Positions 1-8,529 of a DNA stretch of 64,000 nucleotides are shown in pieces; positions within the stretch are counted from its first letter, which is position 1; each line of letters starts with the position of its first letter. Location: assembly GCA_016714935.1 (NCBI GenBank), contig JADKBU010000050.1:1-64000 (forward strand), given 5' to 3'. Source of the DNA: Candidatus Accumulibacter propinquus (GTDB lineage: Bacteria > Pseudomonadota > Gammaproteobacteria > Burkholderiales > Rhodocyclaceae). The position numbers and the translations under genes were made by a program. Under the pieces are notes generated by a model. That model worked only from the letters and a program-made list of their open reading frames with translations. It did no database searches and had not been told where the DNA came from.

Positions 1-144
1 TCGGAAGTGATCAACAGTCGCCTGACCCAGATCGAATCGCGCTATCGCAAGCAATTTACCTCGCTCGACACCCTTATCTCGGGAATGACCAAGACCAGCA
101 ATTTCCTTACGCAACAGCTCGCCAATCTGCCCAGTTACAGCTAG
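1..144 (+). CDS. fliD: Flagellar hook-associated protein 2 (filament cap), C-terminal end only
   Basis: The window opens inside an open frame that ends with TAG at 142-144 and encodes about 47 residues. They include RLTQIESRYRKQF, SLDTLISGMTKTSNFL and QQLANLPSY, the usual C-terminus of FliD, the filament cap that helps flagellin polymerise outside the cell. The protein begins outside the window. fliS follows after nine bases, the standard fliD-fliS-fliT order, which supports the assignment despite the short visible part. Confidence 0.85.
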   Translation, partial: SEVINSRLTQIESRYRKQFTSLDTLISGMTKTSNFLTQQLANLPSYS

Positions 145-153
145 GAGTCCCCC

Positions 154-567
154 ATGTTCGGCAATGCACGAAAAGCGATTTCAGCCTATCAGAAGGTAGG
201 CGTTGATGCGGCCATCGAGGTCGCCGACCCGCACCGGCTGATCCTGCTGCTCTTCTCAGGCGCCCAGGCTGCGATCGGCAATGCGCGCACCGCAATGCAA
301 CAACAACAGATCGCCGCCAAGGGTGAGGCGATTTCAAAAGCCATCGACATCATCGGCAACGGGCTCAAGGTGAGCCTCGATCTGGAGAAGGGTGGCGAAA
401 TCGCCGAACGCCTGGATGCCCTCTACGACTACCTGGTCTTGCTCCTGCTCCGCGCCAACCTGAACAACGATCTGCATGCGCTGGAAGAGGTCTCGGGCCT
501 GCTTGAAGAGATCCACAGCGCGTGGCGCGACATTTCGCCGAACGCGGTACAGCAAGCGGTCGCATGA
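154..567 (+). CDS. fliS: Flagellar export chaperone FliS
   Basis: 137 residues, the usual FliS length. FliS binds the C-terminus of flagellin in the cytoplasm and stops it polymerising before export. Visible family marks are AISAYQKV near the start, DPHRLILLLFSGA around residues 25-37, and the helical stretch with SLDLEKGGEIAERLDALYDY at about 74-93. A GGAG sequence lies just upstream of the ATG. The stop overlaps the next gene's start as ATGA, so the two are probably translationally coupled. Confidence 0.95.
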   Translation: MFGNARKAISAYQKVGVDAAIEVADPHRLILLLFSGAQAAIGNARTAMQQQQIAAKGEAISKAIDIIGNGLKVSLDLEKGGEIAERLDALYDYLVLLLLRANLNNDLHALEEVSGLLEEIHSAWRDISPNAVQQAVA

Positions 568-854
568 TTGCCGTGCTGCAGGCGCTGGAGGAACTGCTGG
601 CGCTCTCCGAGAGCATGCTCAGCGCCGCAGGTGCCGAGGACTGGGAGACACTGGCCAGCCTCGAAGCGGCACGCCGCGCGCTTACCGAAAGCCTGCCCGC
701 CGGGCTGACCGCCGACCTTCCTGCCGGGTTGCAGGCGCGAGCGCGCGTCCTGATCGAGAATTGCCTGCGCTGTGACAAGAACCTGCGGCCACTGCTGGAC
801 ACCCGCATGAACGAGTTGCAGGTCGTTCTACGCGCGGCACAGCCGGCCATCTGA
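564..854 (+). CDS. fliT: FliT-like flagellar chaperone
   Basis: 96 residues starting at the ATG that overlaps the fliS stop (ATGA). A longer reading from 522 is possible, but its extra residues lie antiparallel to nothing conserved and inside fliS. The protein is almost all helical, with LQALEELLALSESML at the start and CLRCDKNLRPLLDTR near the end, as in short betaproteobacterial FliT-type proteins. FliT chaperones FliD and in enterics also modulates FlhDC. The call rests mainly on size, helicity and position between fliS and fliK, since FliT sequence is poorly conserved. Confidence 0.7.
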   Translation: MIAVLQALEELLALSESMLSAAGAEDWETLASLEAARRALTESLPAGLTADLPAGLQARARVLIENCLRCDKNLRPLLDTRMNELQVVLRAAQPAI

Positions 855-858
855 ACCG

Positions 859-1983
859 ATGATCCGCGCCGACGTAGCCAACCGCTTGCAGCCGGCGGCC
901 GACATCGCCTTGCGGCCGGCGCCGCCGGCACAGGAGATCACCGACAAGCTGTCCGGCCTGGTCGCCGGGCAACGACTGCTGGCGGAAATCCAGTCATTGA
1001 TGCCCAACGGCAGCTACCGCGCGCTGATCAACCAGCGCAACGTGACGCTTGCCCTTCCCTTTGCGGCCAAGAGTGGCGACACGATCGAACTCGAAGTCAC
1101 CGAAAGTGACGGCAAGCTGACTCTGGCCGTCGTTGCAACGGCCGGATCGGAGAGCGGCAGGGACGAGGGTGGATCCGCCGCGACCAGCCTGAGCCGTACC
1201 GGGCAGTTGATCAGCAATCTCCTGGGCGGTCCGCGCGACGGCAAAGGTGGCCCTGTGGCGCTGCCACTCAATGGTAATCAACCGATCTCTACCAGCCCAC
1301 CCACTGACGCCCAGGAACTGTTGCCGCTGCTCAAACAGGCGATCACGACCAGCGGCATGTTCTACGAGTCGCACCAGGCCGAATGGGTCGAGGGCCGCTA
1401 CAGCAAGGAGCAGCTCTTGCAGGAGCCACAAGGAAAACTGGCACCACAGACGCCGCTGCCGCAGTTGCAGCAACCATCTACCATCGGCGACACCAGTGTC
1501 ATCAGCGGCTCGCCCGCCGACACCGCGCCGGTGGTCGCCAAGACGCCAGAAGCAAACACCGGCGCGGCGCAGCCGGCACAAGCGGTGGCCGCACAGGCCC
1601 AGTCGCTTGTCCAACAGCAACTTGAGGCCTTCGCGACCCAGAATTTTTCCTGGCAAGGGCAGGTCTGGCCTGGCCAACAGATGCAGTGGGAAATCGAAAC
1701 CGACAACGAGCGCCAGCAGAGCAGTGGTGACGACGATAGCCAGAAATGGCAGACACGGCTGCGGCTGACGCTGCCCCGGCTCGGAGAAGTGGAGGCCCGA
1801 CTTCATGTCCAGGGACAGCAGCTCACCTTGGCCATGCGCGCCACCAGCGCTGAAACGCGTGAGTTGCTGCGCGGTGGAACGGCGACCTTGCGCAGTCAGC
1901 TTGAACAGGCCGGGCTGGATCTCGCGTCACTGGGGGTCGCTTCACCACAGGAAATACAGGCGGATATCCAGTTTGCAGAATGA
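859..1983 (+). CDS. fliK: Flagellar hook-length control protein FliK
   Basis: 374 residues. The central part (roughly 110-265) is rich in Gln, Ala, Pro and Thr and looks disordered, as expected for the FliK ruler region. The C-terminal 100 residues carry the Flg_hook-type domain, with WQGQVWPGQQMQWEIET, LTLPRLGEVEARLHVQG and LRSQLEQAGLDLASLGV. FliK measures hook length and switches FlhB specificity from hook to filament substrates. It begins four bases after the fliT-like gene and its last bases overlap the likely start of the TPR glycosyltransferase gene. Confidence 0.85.
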   Translation: MIRADVANRLQPAADIALRPAPPAQEITDKLSGLVAGQRLLAEIQSLMPNGSYRALINQRNVTLALPFAAKSGDTIELEVTESDGKLTLAVVATAGSESGRDEGGSAATSLSRTGQLISNLLGGPRDGKGGPVALPLNGNQPISTSPPTDAQELLPLLKQAITTSGMFYESHQAEWVEGRYSKEQLLQEPQGKLAPQTPLPQLQQPSTIGDTSVISGSPADTAPVVAKTPEANTGAAQPAQAVAAQAQSLVQQQLEAFATQNFSWQGQVWPGQQMQWEIETDNERQQSSGDDDSQKWQTRLRLTLPRLGEVEARLHVQGQQLTLAMRATSAETRELLRGGTATLRSQLEQAGLDLASLGVASPQEIQADIQFAE

Positions 1984-4873
1984 CTCCGTACCGGTAGATG
2001 CTGGGCGCAGCCCTGCCGCCGCCCTCGACGCAGTGCTTGCACCGGCCTTGGCCAAGGCGCTGGCATGCCACGATGCCGGACAGTTCAGCGAAGCCGAGCA
2101 ACTCTGTCAAGCAATCCTGCAGGCACGGCCTGATCACCCGGAGGCGAACTATCAACTTGGTCTTCTGGAGATCCAGCGGCTGCAACCGGCCACAAGCCTG
2201 CCCTATTTCCTTGCCGCCATCGAAGCGAGCCCGGAGTCACGCCCCTATTGGTTGAGCTACCTTGCAGCCCTGATACAGGCCGAACAGGTGGACACGGCAA
2301 GACAGGTGCTCGCACTCGGCCAACAGCATGGCCTGGCCGGTGCCGAAGTGGATGCTCTGGCTCTGCGCCTGACCGATGGCACACCACTGGAGCAGGCGCC
2401 CGACACCAAGCCCGTCAGGCCAACCCGCAGGCACTCCGCGAAGGGTGCTGCGGGCCGCGACGGCAAGCCTTCCGCTCAGGATGAGAGCAAGCTGTTGGCA
2501 TTTTTCAACGCTGGGCACTACAGCGAGGGAGAAACTTTCGCCAGAGAACTGACCGAGCGTTTTCCGGGCCATGGTTTTGGGTGGAAAGCGCTCGGGACAT
2601 TGCTCAAGCTACAGGGACGCAACACCGAGTCGCTGGTCGCTCTACGCCAGGCGGCAGACTTGCTGCCACGAGACGAGCAGGTGCAGAGCACCATGGGGCT
2701 GGCACTTGCAGACCTCGGCAAACAGGAGGAATCGGAAGCTTGCCACCGCCGGGCGCTGAGAATCAAGCCGAGCCTGGCCGAAGCGCATTACAACCTTGGC
2801 AATTGCCTCTGTGCGCAGGGGCGGTACAAGGAAGCCGAGAACTGTTACCGTAGAGCGGTGTCCTTGAAGCCATCGTTTTCCCTTGCCTACTGCAATCTGG
2901 GCAACGCGCTCACAGACCAGGGTTGCCTTGCCGAGGCCGAAGTCAGCTACCGGCGAGCTTTGGCACTGCAACCGGACCTCGCCGCAGCGCATCTCGCGCT
3001 AGGCAGAAATCTGAAGGCGCAGGACCGCCCCAACGACGCCGAGGCCAGCTACCGACGGGCGCTGGCTTACCGGCCGGATGATGCCGAAGCACATAACCAT
3101 CTGGGAGAAACGCTGAGAGATCTCGGTAGACTGACCGAGGCGGAAAGTGCCCTCTGCCGCGCTCTAGAACTGCAACCGGATTTCGCCGAGGCGCATTATC
3201 ACCTTGGCAACACGCTCGGTGACCAGGGACGCCTGGAGGAAGCCGAAACCGCGTGGCGTCGCGCGGTGGGCTGCAAACCGGACTTCCTCTTCCCGCTCGT
3301 TGCCTTGGGTTCCGCACTCAGAAAGCAGGGACGCCTCAAAGAAGCCGAAGACTGCTTGCGGCGCGCGCTGGAGTACTGGCCAGAGGTTGCCAAAGCACAT
3401 TTCAACCTTGGCAACATTCTGAGTGACCAGGAACGACTGAGCGAAGCCGAAGCCAGCTACCGCCGCGCGCTCGAGCTTATGCCCGACCTGACCGATGCGC
3501 TTCTCAATCTCTCCACCACCCTCATCGCACTCGGCCGATACGCGGAAGCCGAAGCAGGTTTTCGGCAGGCCCTGACGATCAGACCCGAGAGCGCGCACGC
3601 GCACAGCAACCTGCTCTTTTGTCTGACCCATGACGAAAGCGTTGATGCAGCGGCACTGTTTGCCGAGCATTGTCGGTTTGGCGAACAGTTCGAAGCCCCT
3701 CTGCGTGCCCACTGGACGCCGCACAGCAATTCTCGTGACCCCGAGCGTTGCCTGCAGATCGGTTTTCTTTCGCCAGACTTCCGCAACCACGCCGTGGCCA
3801 ATTTCATCGAACCGGTTCTCGCCGAACTGAAGAACTTCCGGCAATTGTCACTGCATGCCTACTACAGCCATACCGTCGAGGACCACGTGACGCTGCGCCT
3901 GCGAGAACACATTCCTCACTGGCACCCGGTTGCCGGCATTGCCGATACCACTCTCGCCGATCGGATCCGGGCCGACGGAATCGACATTCTCATCGACCTG
4001 AGCGGCCATACGGCCCACCATCGACTGCAGACCTTTGCCCGCAAACCGGCACCGCTGCAGGCCAGCTGGATTGGCTACCCAGGCACCACCGGCCTGCAGG
4101 CCATGGACTACTACCTCGCGGATCGCTTCTTTCTGCCTTTCGGCGAGTTTGACGAACAGTTCACCGAAAAAATCGTGCGTCTCCCGGCAAGCGCGCCTTT
4201 CCTGCCGTTTGCCGATGCTCCGGCGGTGAGTCCGCTGCCGGCGCTGAGCAGGGGCCATGTCACCTTCGGTAGTTTCAATCGACCGACCAAGATCAGTCCC
4301 TCGGTCATTGCTCTCTGGTCGCAACTGTTGAGAGCCGTGCCCAACTCGCGGATGCTGCTCGGGGCGATGCGGCCTGACGGGCGTGCCGACCAATTGATTG
4401 AGGACTTTGCGCGCAACGGAATCAGCCGCGACCGCCTGAGCCTGCATTATCGCTGCGACATGAAAACCTATCTGACGCTGCACCAGGATGTCGATGTTTG
4501 CCTCGATACCTTCCCCTACACCGGCGGGACAACCACTCTGCACGCCTTGTGGATGGGTGTACCCACATTGACCATGGCCGGCTCGACCGTGCCCGGGCGA
4601 CCCGGTGCATCGATTCTCGGCCATGTCGGACTGGAGACATTCATTGCCGCCGACCCGGCAGAGTTCGTGAACCAGGGCGTGGCGTGGACAGTCAATCCGG
4701 AGTCATTGGCCCGACTCCGGGCCGAATTGCGGCAACGTTTGCGCCAATCGGCAATGGGCCAACCGCAATTGGTCGCCGCTGGGCTGGAAAGGGCACTGCG
4801 CATCATGTGGAGACGCTGGTGTGCGCAGCTTCCCGCGGAATCCTTTGCGGTAGATGCGCAGGATCTTACTTGA
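1973..4873 (+). CDS. TPR-repeat O-GlcNAc transferase (SPINDLY-like) protein
   Basis: About 966 residues. Roughly the first 580 hold a dozen 34-residue tetratricopeptide repeats of the type EAEASYRRALxLxPDxxxAH. The last 350 form a GT41 catalytic region with DLSGHTAHHR, SWIGYPGTTG, FGSFNRPTKISP and DTFPYTGGTTTLHALWMG. Such enzymes transfer a sugar, usually from a UDP-sugar, to Ser/Thr of proteins. Placement right after fliK suggests flagellin as substrate (inference). The frame is open far into fliK. I chose TTG 1973, which overlaps fliK and has an AGGCGGA sequence upstream; GTG 2033 is the alternative. Confidence 0.85.
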   Translation: MQNDSVPVDAGRSPAAALDAVLAPALAKALACHDAGQFSEAEQLCQAILQARPDHPEANYQLGLLEIQRLQPATSLPYFLAAIEASPESRPYWLSYLAALIQAEQVDTARQVLALGQQHGLAGAEVDALALRLTDGTPLEQAPDTKPVRPTRRHSAKGAAGRDGKPSAQDESKLLAFFNAGHYSEGETFARELTERFPGHGFGWKALGTLLKLQGRNTESLVALRQAADLLPRDEQVQSTMGLALADLGKQEESEACHRRALRIKPSLAEAHYNLGNCLCAQGRYKEAENCYRRAVSLKPSFSLAYCNLGNALTDQGCLAEAEVSYRRALALQPDLAAAHLALGRNLKAQDRPNDAEASYRRALAYRPDDAEAHNHLGETLRDLGRLTEAESALCRALELQPDFAEAHYHLGNTLGDQGRLEEAETAWRRAVGCKPDFLFPLVALGSALRKQGRLKEAEDCLRRALEYWPEVAKAHFNLGNILSDQERLSEAEASYRRALELMPDLTDALLNLSTTLIALGRYAEAEAGFRQALTIRPESAHAHSNLLFCLTHDESVDAAALFAEHCRFGEQFEAPLRAHWTPHSNSRDPERCLQIGFLSPDFRNHAVANFIEPVLAELKNFRQLSLHAYYSHTVEDHVTLRLREHIPHWHPVAGIADTTLADRIRADGIDILIDLSGHTAHHRLQTFARKPAPLQASWIGYPGTTGLQAMDYYLADRFFLPFGEFDEQFTEKIVRLPASAPFLPFADAPAVSPLPALSRGHVTFGSFNRPTKISPSVIALWSQLLRAVPNSRMLLGAMRPDGRADQLIEDFARNGISRDRLSLHYRCDMKTYLTLHQDVDVCLDTFPYTGGTTTLHALWMGVPTLTMAGSTVPGRPGASILGHVGLETFIAADPAEFVNQGVAWTVNPESLARLRAELRQRLRQSAMGQPQLVAAGLERALRIMWRRWCAQLPAESFAVDAQDLT

Positions 4874-5601
4874 ACAAGCCGAGGCTGGCGGTGATGCAGC
4901 CCTACTTCATGCCGTACATCGGCTACTGGCAACTCCTCGCCGCTGCCGATCGATTCATCGCTCTCGACGACGTCGCCTTTACCCCCAGGGGCTGGGTGAA
5001 CCGGAACCGAATTGTGGTCCATGGCGCAGCCCATCTGTTCACGCTGCCTGTAAGGCGTGCATCACACCATCGCTTGATCAGCGAACTGGAGCTCGCCGTC
5101 GATGCCGCCTGGCTCAGGGCCTTTCGTCTGACGCTCGAACAGAGTTACCGGAAGGCACCCTGCTTCGAGGAAACCATGGACTTTCTCGCGCCGCTGCTGT
5201 CCTCATGTGGTGGTCCCCTGCTGCCTTTTCTGCTGCTCAGCATGCAGGCCGTGGCCAGGCATCTCGGCATCGTGACCCCGGTCTGCCTGGCGTCTGCGGT
5301 CGACCCCGAGCATCGGCAGCGCGGCCAGGACCGCATACTGGAGTTATGCCGGCGTGCAGGCGCGTGCGAATACATCAACCTGCCAGGCGGCAGGGATCTC
5401 TACGACAGTGCCGCGTTCGCGAGCCGCGGCGTTCGCCTTGGGTTCATCGTCCCGCAGGAACGACCCTACCCGCAACTTGCCAGGCAATGGTTACCTTGGC
5501 TTTCGATCATGGACATGTTGATGCAGCTCGGACACACAGCCACGCGACAAGAGTTGTCGGGTTACCGACTCGACGCGACCGGCAGCGAGTTTCCAAGGTG
5601 A
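4870..5601 (+). CDS. WbqC-like family protein
   Basis: About 243 residues starting at TTG 4870, which overlaps the previous stop as TTGA; the start gives the family-like opening LAVMQPYFMPYIGYWQLL. GTG 4891 and ATG 4894 would cut into this motif. Other marks are RFIALDDVAFTPRGWVNRNR and YINLPGGRDLYD. WbqC-like proteins occur in O-antigen and flagellin-modification loci, where they are linked to amino-sugar chemistry, but no reaction is firmly assigned. The gene is the first of a tightly packed sugar-tailoring operon. Confidence 0.8.
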   Translation: MNKPRLAVMQPYFMPYIGYWQLLAAADRFIALDDVAFTPRGWVNRNRIVVHGAAHLFTLPVRRASHHRLISELELAVDAAWLRAFRLTLEQSYRKAPCFEETMDFLAPLLSSCGGPLLPFLLLSMQAVARHLGIVTPVCLASAVDPEHRQRGQDRILELCRRAGACEYINLPGGRDLYDSAAFASRGVRLGFIVPQERPYPQLARQWLPWLSIMDMLMQLGHTATRQELSGYRLDATGSEFPR

Positions 5602-5612
5602 GGGATTCTTTG

Positions 5613-6704
5613 GTGCCGTCGGCAACGCTGATCTTTCCTGCCGTAAACCAACTGGCCGCAGACTACTGGCGGGCAGCACAGCAACGTGGGGAGCGAACAG
5701 TCGCCGCGGCATCGGTGGCCGCGGATGTGTCGCTGTTCAACGGCACGGCCGTCGTCAGCTTGCCGACCATTTACGAAAGGGACTTCCCGGCGGCATTTCT
5801 GGCGCTGATCGCCGAGCACTCGATTGCGCGGATCCATTGTTCAGTGGCCAGCGTCTACGCTTTCCTGCGCCAGTTCTGCATTGACCAGCGGCTAACTATT
5901 GAACTGCTCGGAGACTCGCCGATTCACCAGCAAATGTCACAGCACCAGCGCTTGATGGCGCGCGCCAGGCAACTGCGGCCTTTGGTCATCGCCTGCGCTG
6001 ATGTCTCGAAAGTACTACCGGAGCTTGAAATCGCCGCCGTGTTTCGCCAGTCCGCCCTGATCTACGGTGAGTCGAACGACGAGAAGCTGGCGGCGATGAT
6101 GGGCATTGTCGCCAGCGCGCCAGCCGGAGATGTGGTCGAATTGGGATCGCTGATGGGGAGAACGGCGTTTGTCCTGCTTTATCTGTCCCGACGCTACTGC
6201 CTTGGCCCCTTGCTGACCGTTGACCCCTGGCTTCCGGCGAATGCGGTCCATCGAGACTCGCCCGAAGCTATCCGCAGTCTGGTCGACGATTGGGACTACG
6301 ATGCCCTGGCCGAGGCCTTCTTCGTCAACCTGGCGCCGTTCGTCGGCAGCGACCATGCCCATCTGCGAATGCCATCCGCACAAGCTTTTCCCGTATACGC
6401 CGAGGGCTGCCCGATTCTGTCTCAGGATGCGAGGGCGGTACCCTACTGCCGGCGAATTGCCATTCTGCACATTGATGCCAATCATGATTACGATGCCGTC
6501 AGAAACGACTGCGATCTCTGGCTACGCCGTTTGCTTCCGGGGGCCTGGCTGATCCTGGATGACTATGTGTGGTCGCACGGCGACGGCCCCCTCCGGGTCG
6601 GCAACGAGTTGATCGAGGAATACGCTGAACGCATTGAACGCGCCTTCGTGTGCGGCAAAGCGCTGTTCATGAAGTTTCGCGGCGACGCGAATAGGGAGGA
6701 GTAG
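5613..6704 (+). CDS. Two-part protein: unknown N-terminal region plus class I SAM methyltransferase
   Basis: About 363 residues. Residues 1-130 (starting around SATLIFPAVNQLAADYW) resemble the Rossmann-like lobe seen ahead of ATP-grasp enzymes, but no ATP-grasp domain follows. From about 165 a class I methyltransferase begins, with GDVVELGSLMGRTAFVLLYL as the SAM loop and LHIDANHDYDAVRNDCDLW and WLILDDYVW downstream, the pattern of the Methyltransf_24 family. I chose GTG 5613 because AAGGTGAGGG lies eight to nine bases upstream; GTG 5598 would overlap the WbqC stop as GTGA. Substrate unknown, likely a sugar. Confidence 0.65.
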   Translation: MPSATLIFPAVNQLAADYWRAAQQRGERTVAAASVAADVSLFNGTAVVSLPTIYERDFPAAFLALIAEHSIARIHCSVASVYAFLRQFCIDQRLTIELLGDSPIHQQMSQHQRLMARARQLRPLVIACADVSKVLPELEIAAVFRQSALIYGESNDEKLAAMMGIVASAPAGDVVELGSLMGRTAFVLLYLSRRYCLGPLLTVDPWLPANAVHRDSPEAIRSLVDDWDYDALAEAFFVNLAPFVGSDHAHLRMPSAQAFPVYAEGCPILSQDARAVPYCRRIAILHIDANHDYDAVRNDCDLWLRRLLPGAWLILDDYVWSHGDGPLRVGNELIEEYAERIERAFVCGKALFMKFRGDANREE

Positions 6705-6708
6705 GAGA

Positions 6709-7722
6709 ATGAGATTATCCGCATCGCGGTTCTACGTTTGTCCGCAGTGCAAGGCGCCCCTGCGCCTCGACATGCTGGAGGACAGCGGCGAACAGGTCCT
6801 GAGCGGTACCCTCTCGTGCCGGTGCGGTGAGGTGTTTGAAATATCACACGGAATTCCTGACCTGACCTGGCCACGACAACTCGCCAGCAGCGACATGGAG
6901 GCAAAGCATTGGTACGACGCCAATGCCGACGTCTATGACGAGAATCTGCACCTGACTTTCGATACCTTTCGCGAGGACGAAAGTGCGGTCAGAAATCGCC
7001 TGGTCGACAAGCTTGACCTCCGTGAAGGCAGTTGCGTACTCGAACTGGGAGCCGGATCGGGCAGGGACTCGGTGCTGATTGCCGAGCGACTGGGTCCGGC
7101 AGGCCAGTTGTACCTGCAGGATATTTCGCTAGCCATCCTGCGCAAGAGCTTCAGCAAACTCGCCCAATACCCGGTGGCCACCGAGTTCCACGTCGGCAAC
7201 GCCTGTAGCCTGCCGTTTCCGGACCGGGTATTCGACGCTGTTTTTCATTTCGGTGGCCTGAACACCTTTTCCGATATCGACGGGTTTTTCCGCGAAGTCA
7301 ACCGGGTCGCCAAGATCGGGGCAAAGATCGTCGTCGGTGACGAAAGCATGCCGGTCTGGCTGAGGAATACAGAATTTGGCGCCATCCTGATGAACTCCAA
7401 CCCGCTGTATCGCTACGACCTGCCGCTGCAGCACCTGCCCGTGTCCTGCCGTGAAGTGAAGCTGGAGTGGATCATCGGTGGCGTGTTCTATGTCCTCGAA
7501 TATCGGGTCGGCGACGGAGAACCATTCGCCGATCTCGATTTCGAGATCCCAGGGATACGGGGAGGAAGCCACCGGACCCGCTACCATGGTGTATTGGAAG
7601 GCGTTACCGCGGAAGCGAAATCGCTGGCTCAACAGGCTTCTGCCAAGAGTGGCAAGAGCATGCATCGCTGGCTCGACGACGTGGTCAGGAGTGCTGCCAC
7701 GCGCGACCTCGAGTCCGAGTAG
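6709..7722 (+). CDS. Methyltransferase with N-terminal zinc ribbon
   Basis: 337 residues. The N-terminus has a Trm112-like zinc ribbon (CPQCKAPLRLD, then CRCGEVFEISHGIPDL). A class I SAM methyltransferase core follows: VLELGAGSGRDSVLIAERLG at about residues 108-127, LQDISLAILRKS as the acidic loop, and FDAVFHFGGLNTFSD. The C-terminal part beyond residue 200 is specific and of unknown role. It starts five bases after the preceding gene. In this setting it probably methylates a nucleotide sugar or glycan, but the substrate cannot be read from sequence. Confidence 0.75.
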   Translation: MRLSASRFYVCPQCKAPLRLDMLEDSGEQVLSGTLSCRCGEVFEISHGIPDLTWPRQLASSDMEAKHWYDANADVYDENLHLTFDTFREDESAVRNRLVDKLDLREGSCVLELGAGSGRDSVLIAERLGPAGQLYLQDISLAILRKSFSKLAQYPVATEFHVGNACSLPFPDRVFDAVFHFGGLNTFSDIDGFFREVNRVAKIGAKIVVGDESMPVWLRNTEFGAILMNSNPLYRYDLPLQHLPVSCREVKLEWIIGGVFYVLEYRVGDGEPFADLDFEIPGIRGGSHRTRYHGVLEGVTAEAKSLAQQASAKSGKSMHRWLDDVVRSAATRDLESE

Positions 7723-7734
7723 GGAAGCGAGAAA

Positions 7735-8514
7735 ATGAGCGGCAAACCGGAGATTGACGAGAACTGCCGAGCGCGCTATGAGCGCTACGAAGCCGAGCAT
7801 TGGCAGGATCTGGCGCGCTGCGTCGGCCTGGCGAAGCTGGACTTGAAAGAGGTGATGATGCACGCGCCAGCCTTCATCAGAAGACGTGAACTGGCGCGAC
7901 TGCTGGCCCATTACGAGTTGTTCAAGTTGGTGGCCGACATGCCCGGTTCGATTGCCGAACTGGGCGTGTACCTTGGTGCCGGTATGTTTACCTGGAGCAA
8001 ACTGCTTGAGACCTTCAATCCGGGAGATCGCGGGCGAAAGGTCTACGGTTTCGAAAGCTGCGGCGGTTACGAGTCCTTTACTCCCGAGGACGGTGACTGC
8101 AAACCCTGGGTAGACCGCTTGATTGGTGCCATGAAACCCACCGAAGAGTACCTGCAGGGCATGGTCGACCTCCATAACAACGACAACTTTCTGCGCGGCG
8201 TCGAGCGCTGCAAGCTGATCCAGGGAGACATCCGGTTAACGGTCGAGGAGTTCGCAAGAAACGCCTTGGGAACCCGCCTGAGTCTGCTCTATTTTGACGT
8301 CAACGTTTTTGAACCCACCTTGGCGGGCCTCCGCCATCTCTACCCGCTGGTTCTTACAGGCGGCGTCGTCGCTTTCAACGCCTATGCTTCTCCCCCCTGG
8401 GCGGGCGAGGGAAACGCGCTGGAGACCTATTTTGCCGAGATCGGGCACGCGGTCCCCCGCATGACCAAGTTTCCCTTTTCGATTTATCCGAATGCCTATT
8501 TCATCAAGCCATAG
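7735..8514 (+). CDS. TylF/MycF-type sugar O-methyltransferase
   Basis: 259 residues. Marks are IAELGVYLGAGMFTWSKLLE around residues 78-97, VYGFESCGGYESFTPEDG, LIQGDIRLTVEEF and LLYFDVNVFEPTLAGLRHLYPLV with GGVVAFNAY, the pattern of the macrocin/TylF O-methyltransferase family, which methylates sugar hydroxyls using SAM and a metal. It follows the zinc-ribbon methyltransferase by twelve bases in the same operon. A role in O-methylating a surface or flagellin sugar is inferred from the neighbours. Three methyltransferases in a row suggests a heavily methylated product. Confidence 0.75.
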   Translation: MSGKPEIDENCRARYERYEAEHWQDLARCVGLAKLDLKEVMMHAPAFIRRRELARLLAHYELFKLVADMPGSIAELGVYLGAGMFTWSKLLETFNPGDRGRKVYGFESCGGYESFTPEDGDCKPWVDRLIGAMKPTEEYLQGMVDLHNNDNFLRGVERCKLIQGDIRLTVEEFARNALGTRLSLLYFDVNVFEPTLAGLRHLYPLVLTGGVVAFNAYASPPWAGEGNALETYFAEIGHAVPRMTKFPFSIYPNAYFIKP

Positions 8515-8529
8515 TAGAGAGTGAACGGG

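Noticed and set aside
1805..1972. N-terminal extension of the TPR protein inside fliK
   Set aside because: It lies in an alternative frame of fliK and the residues show no TPR pattern; a start near 1973 fits better.
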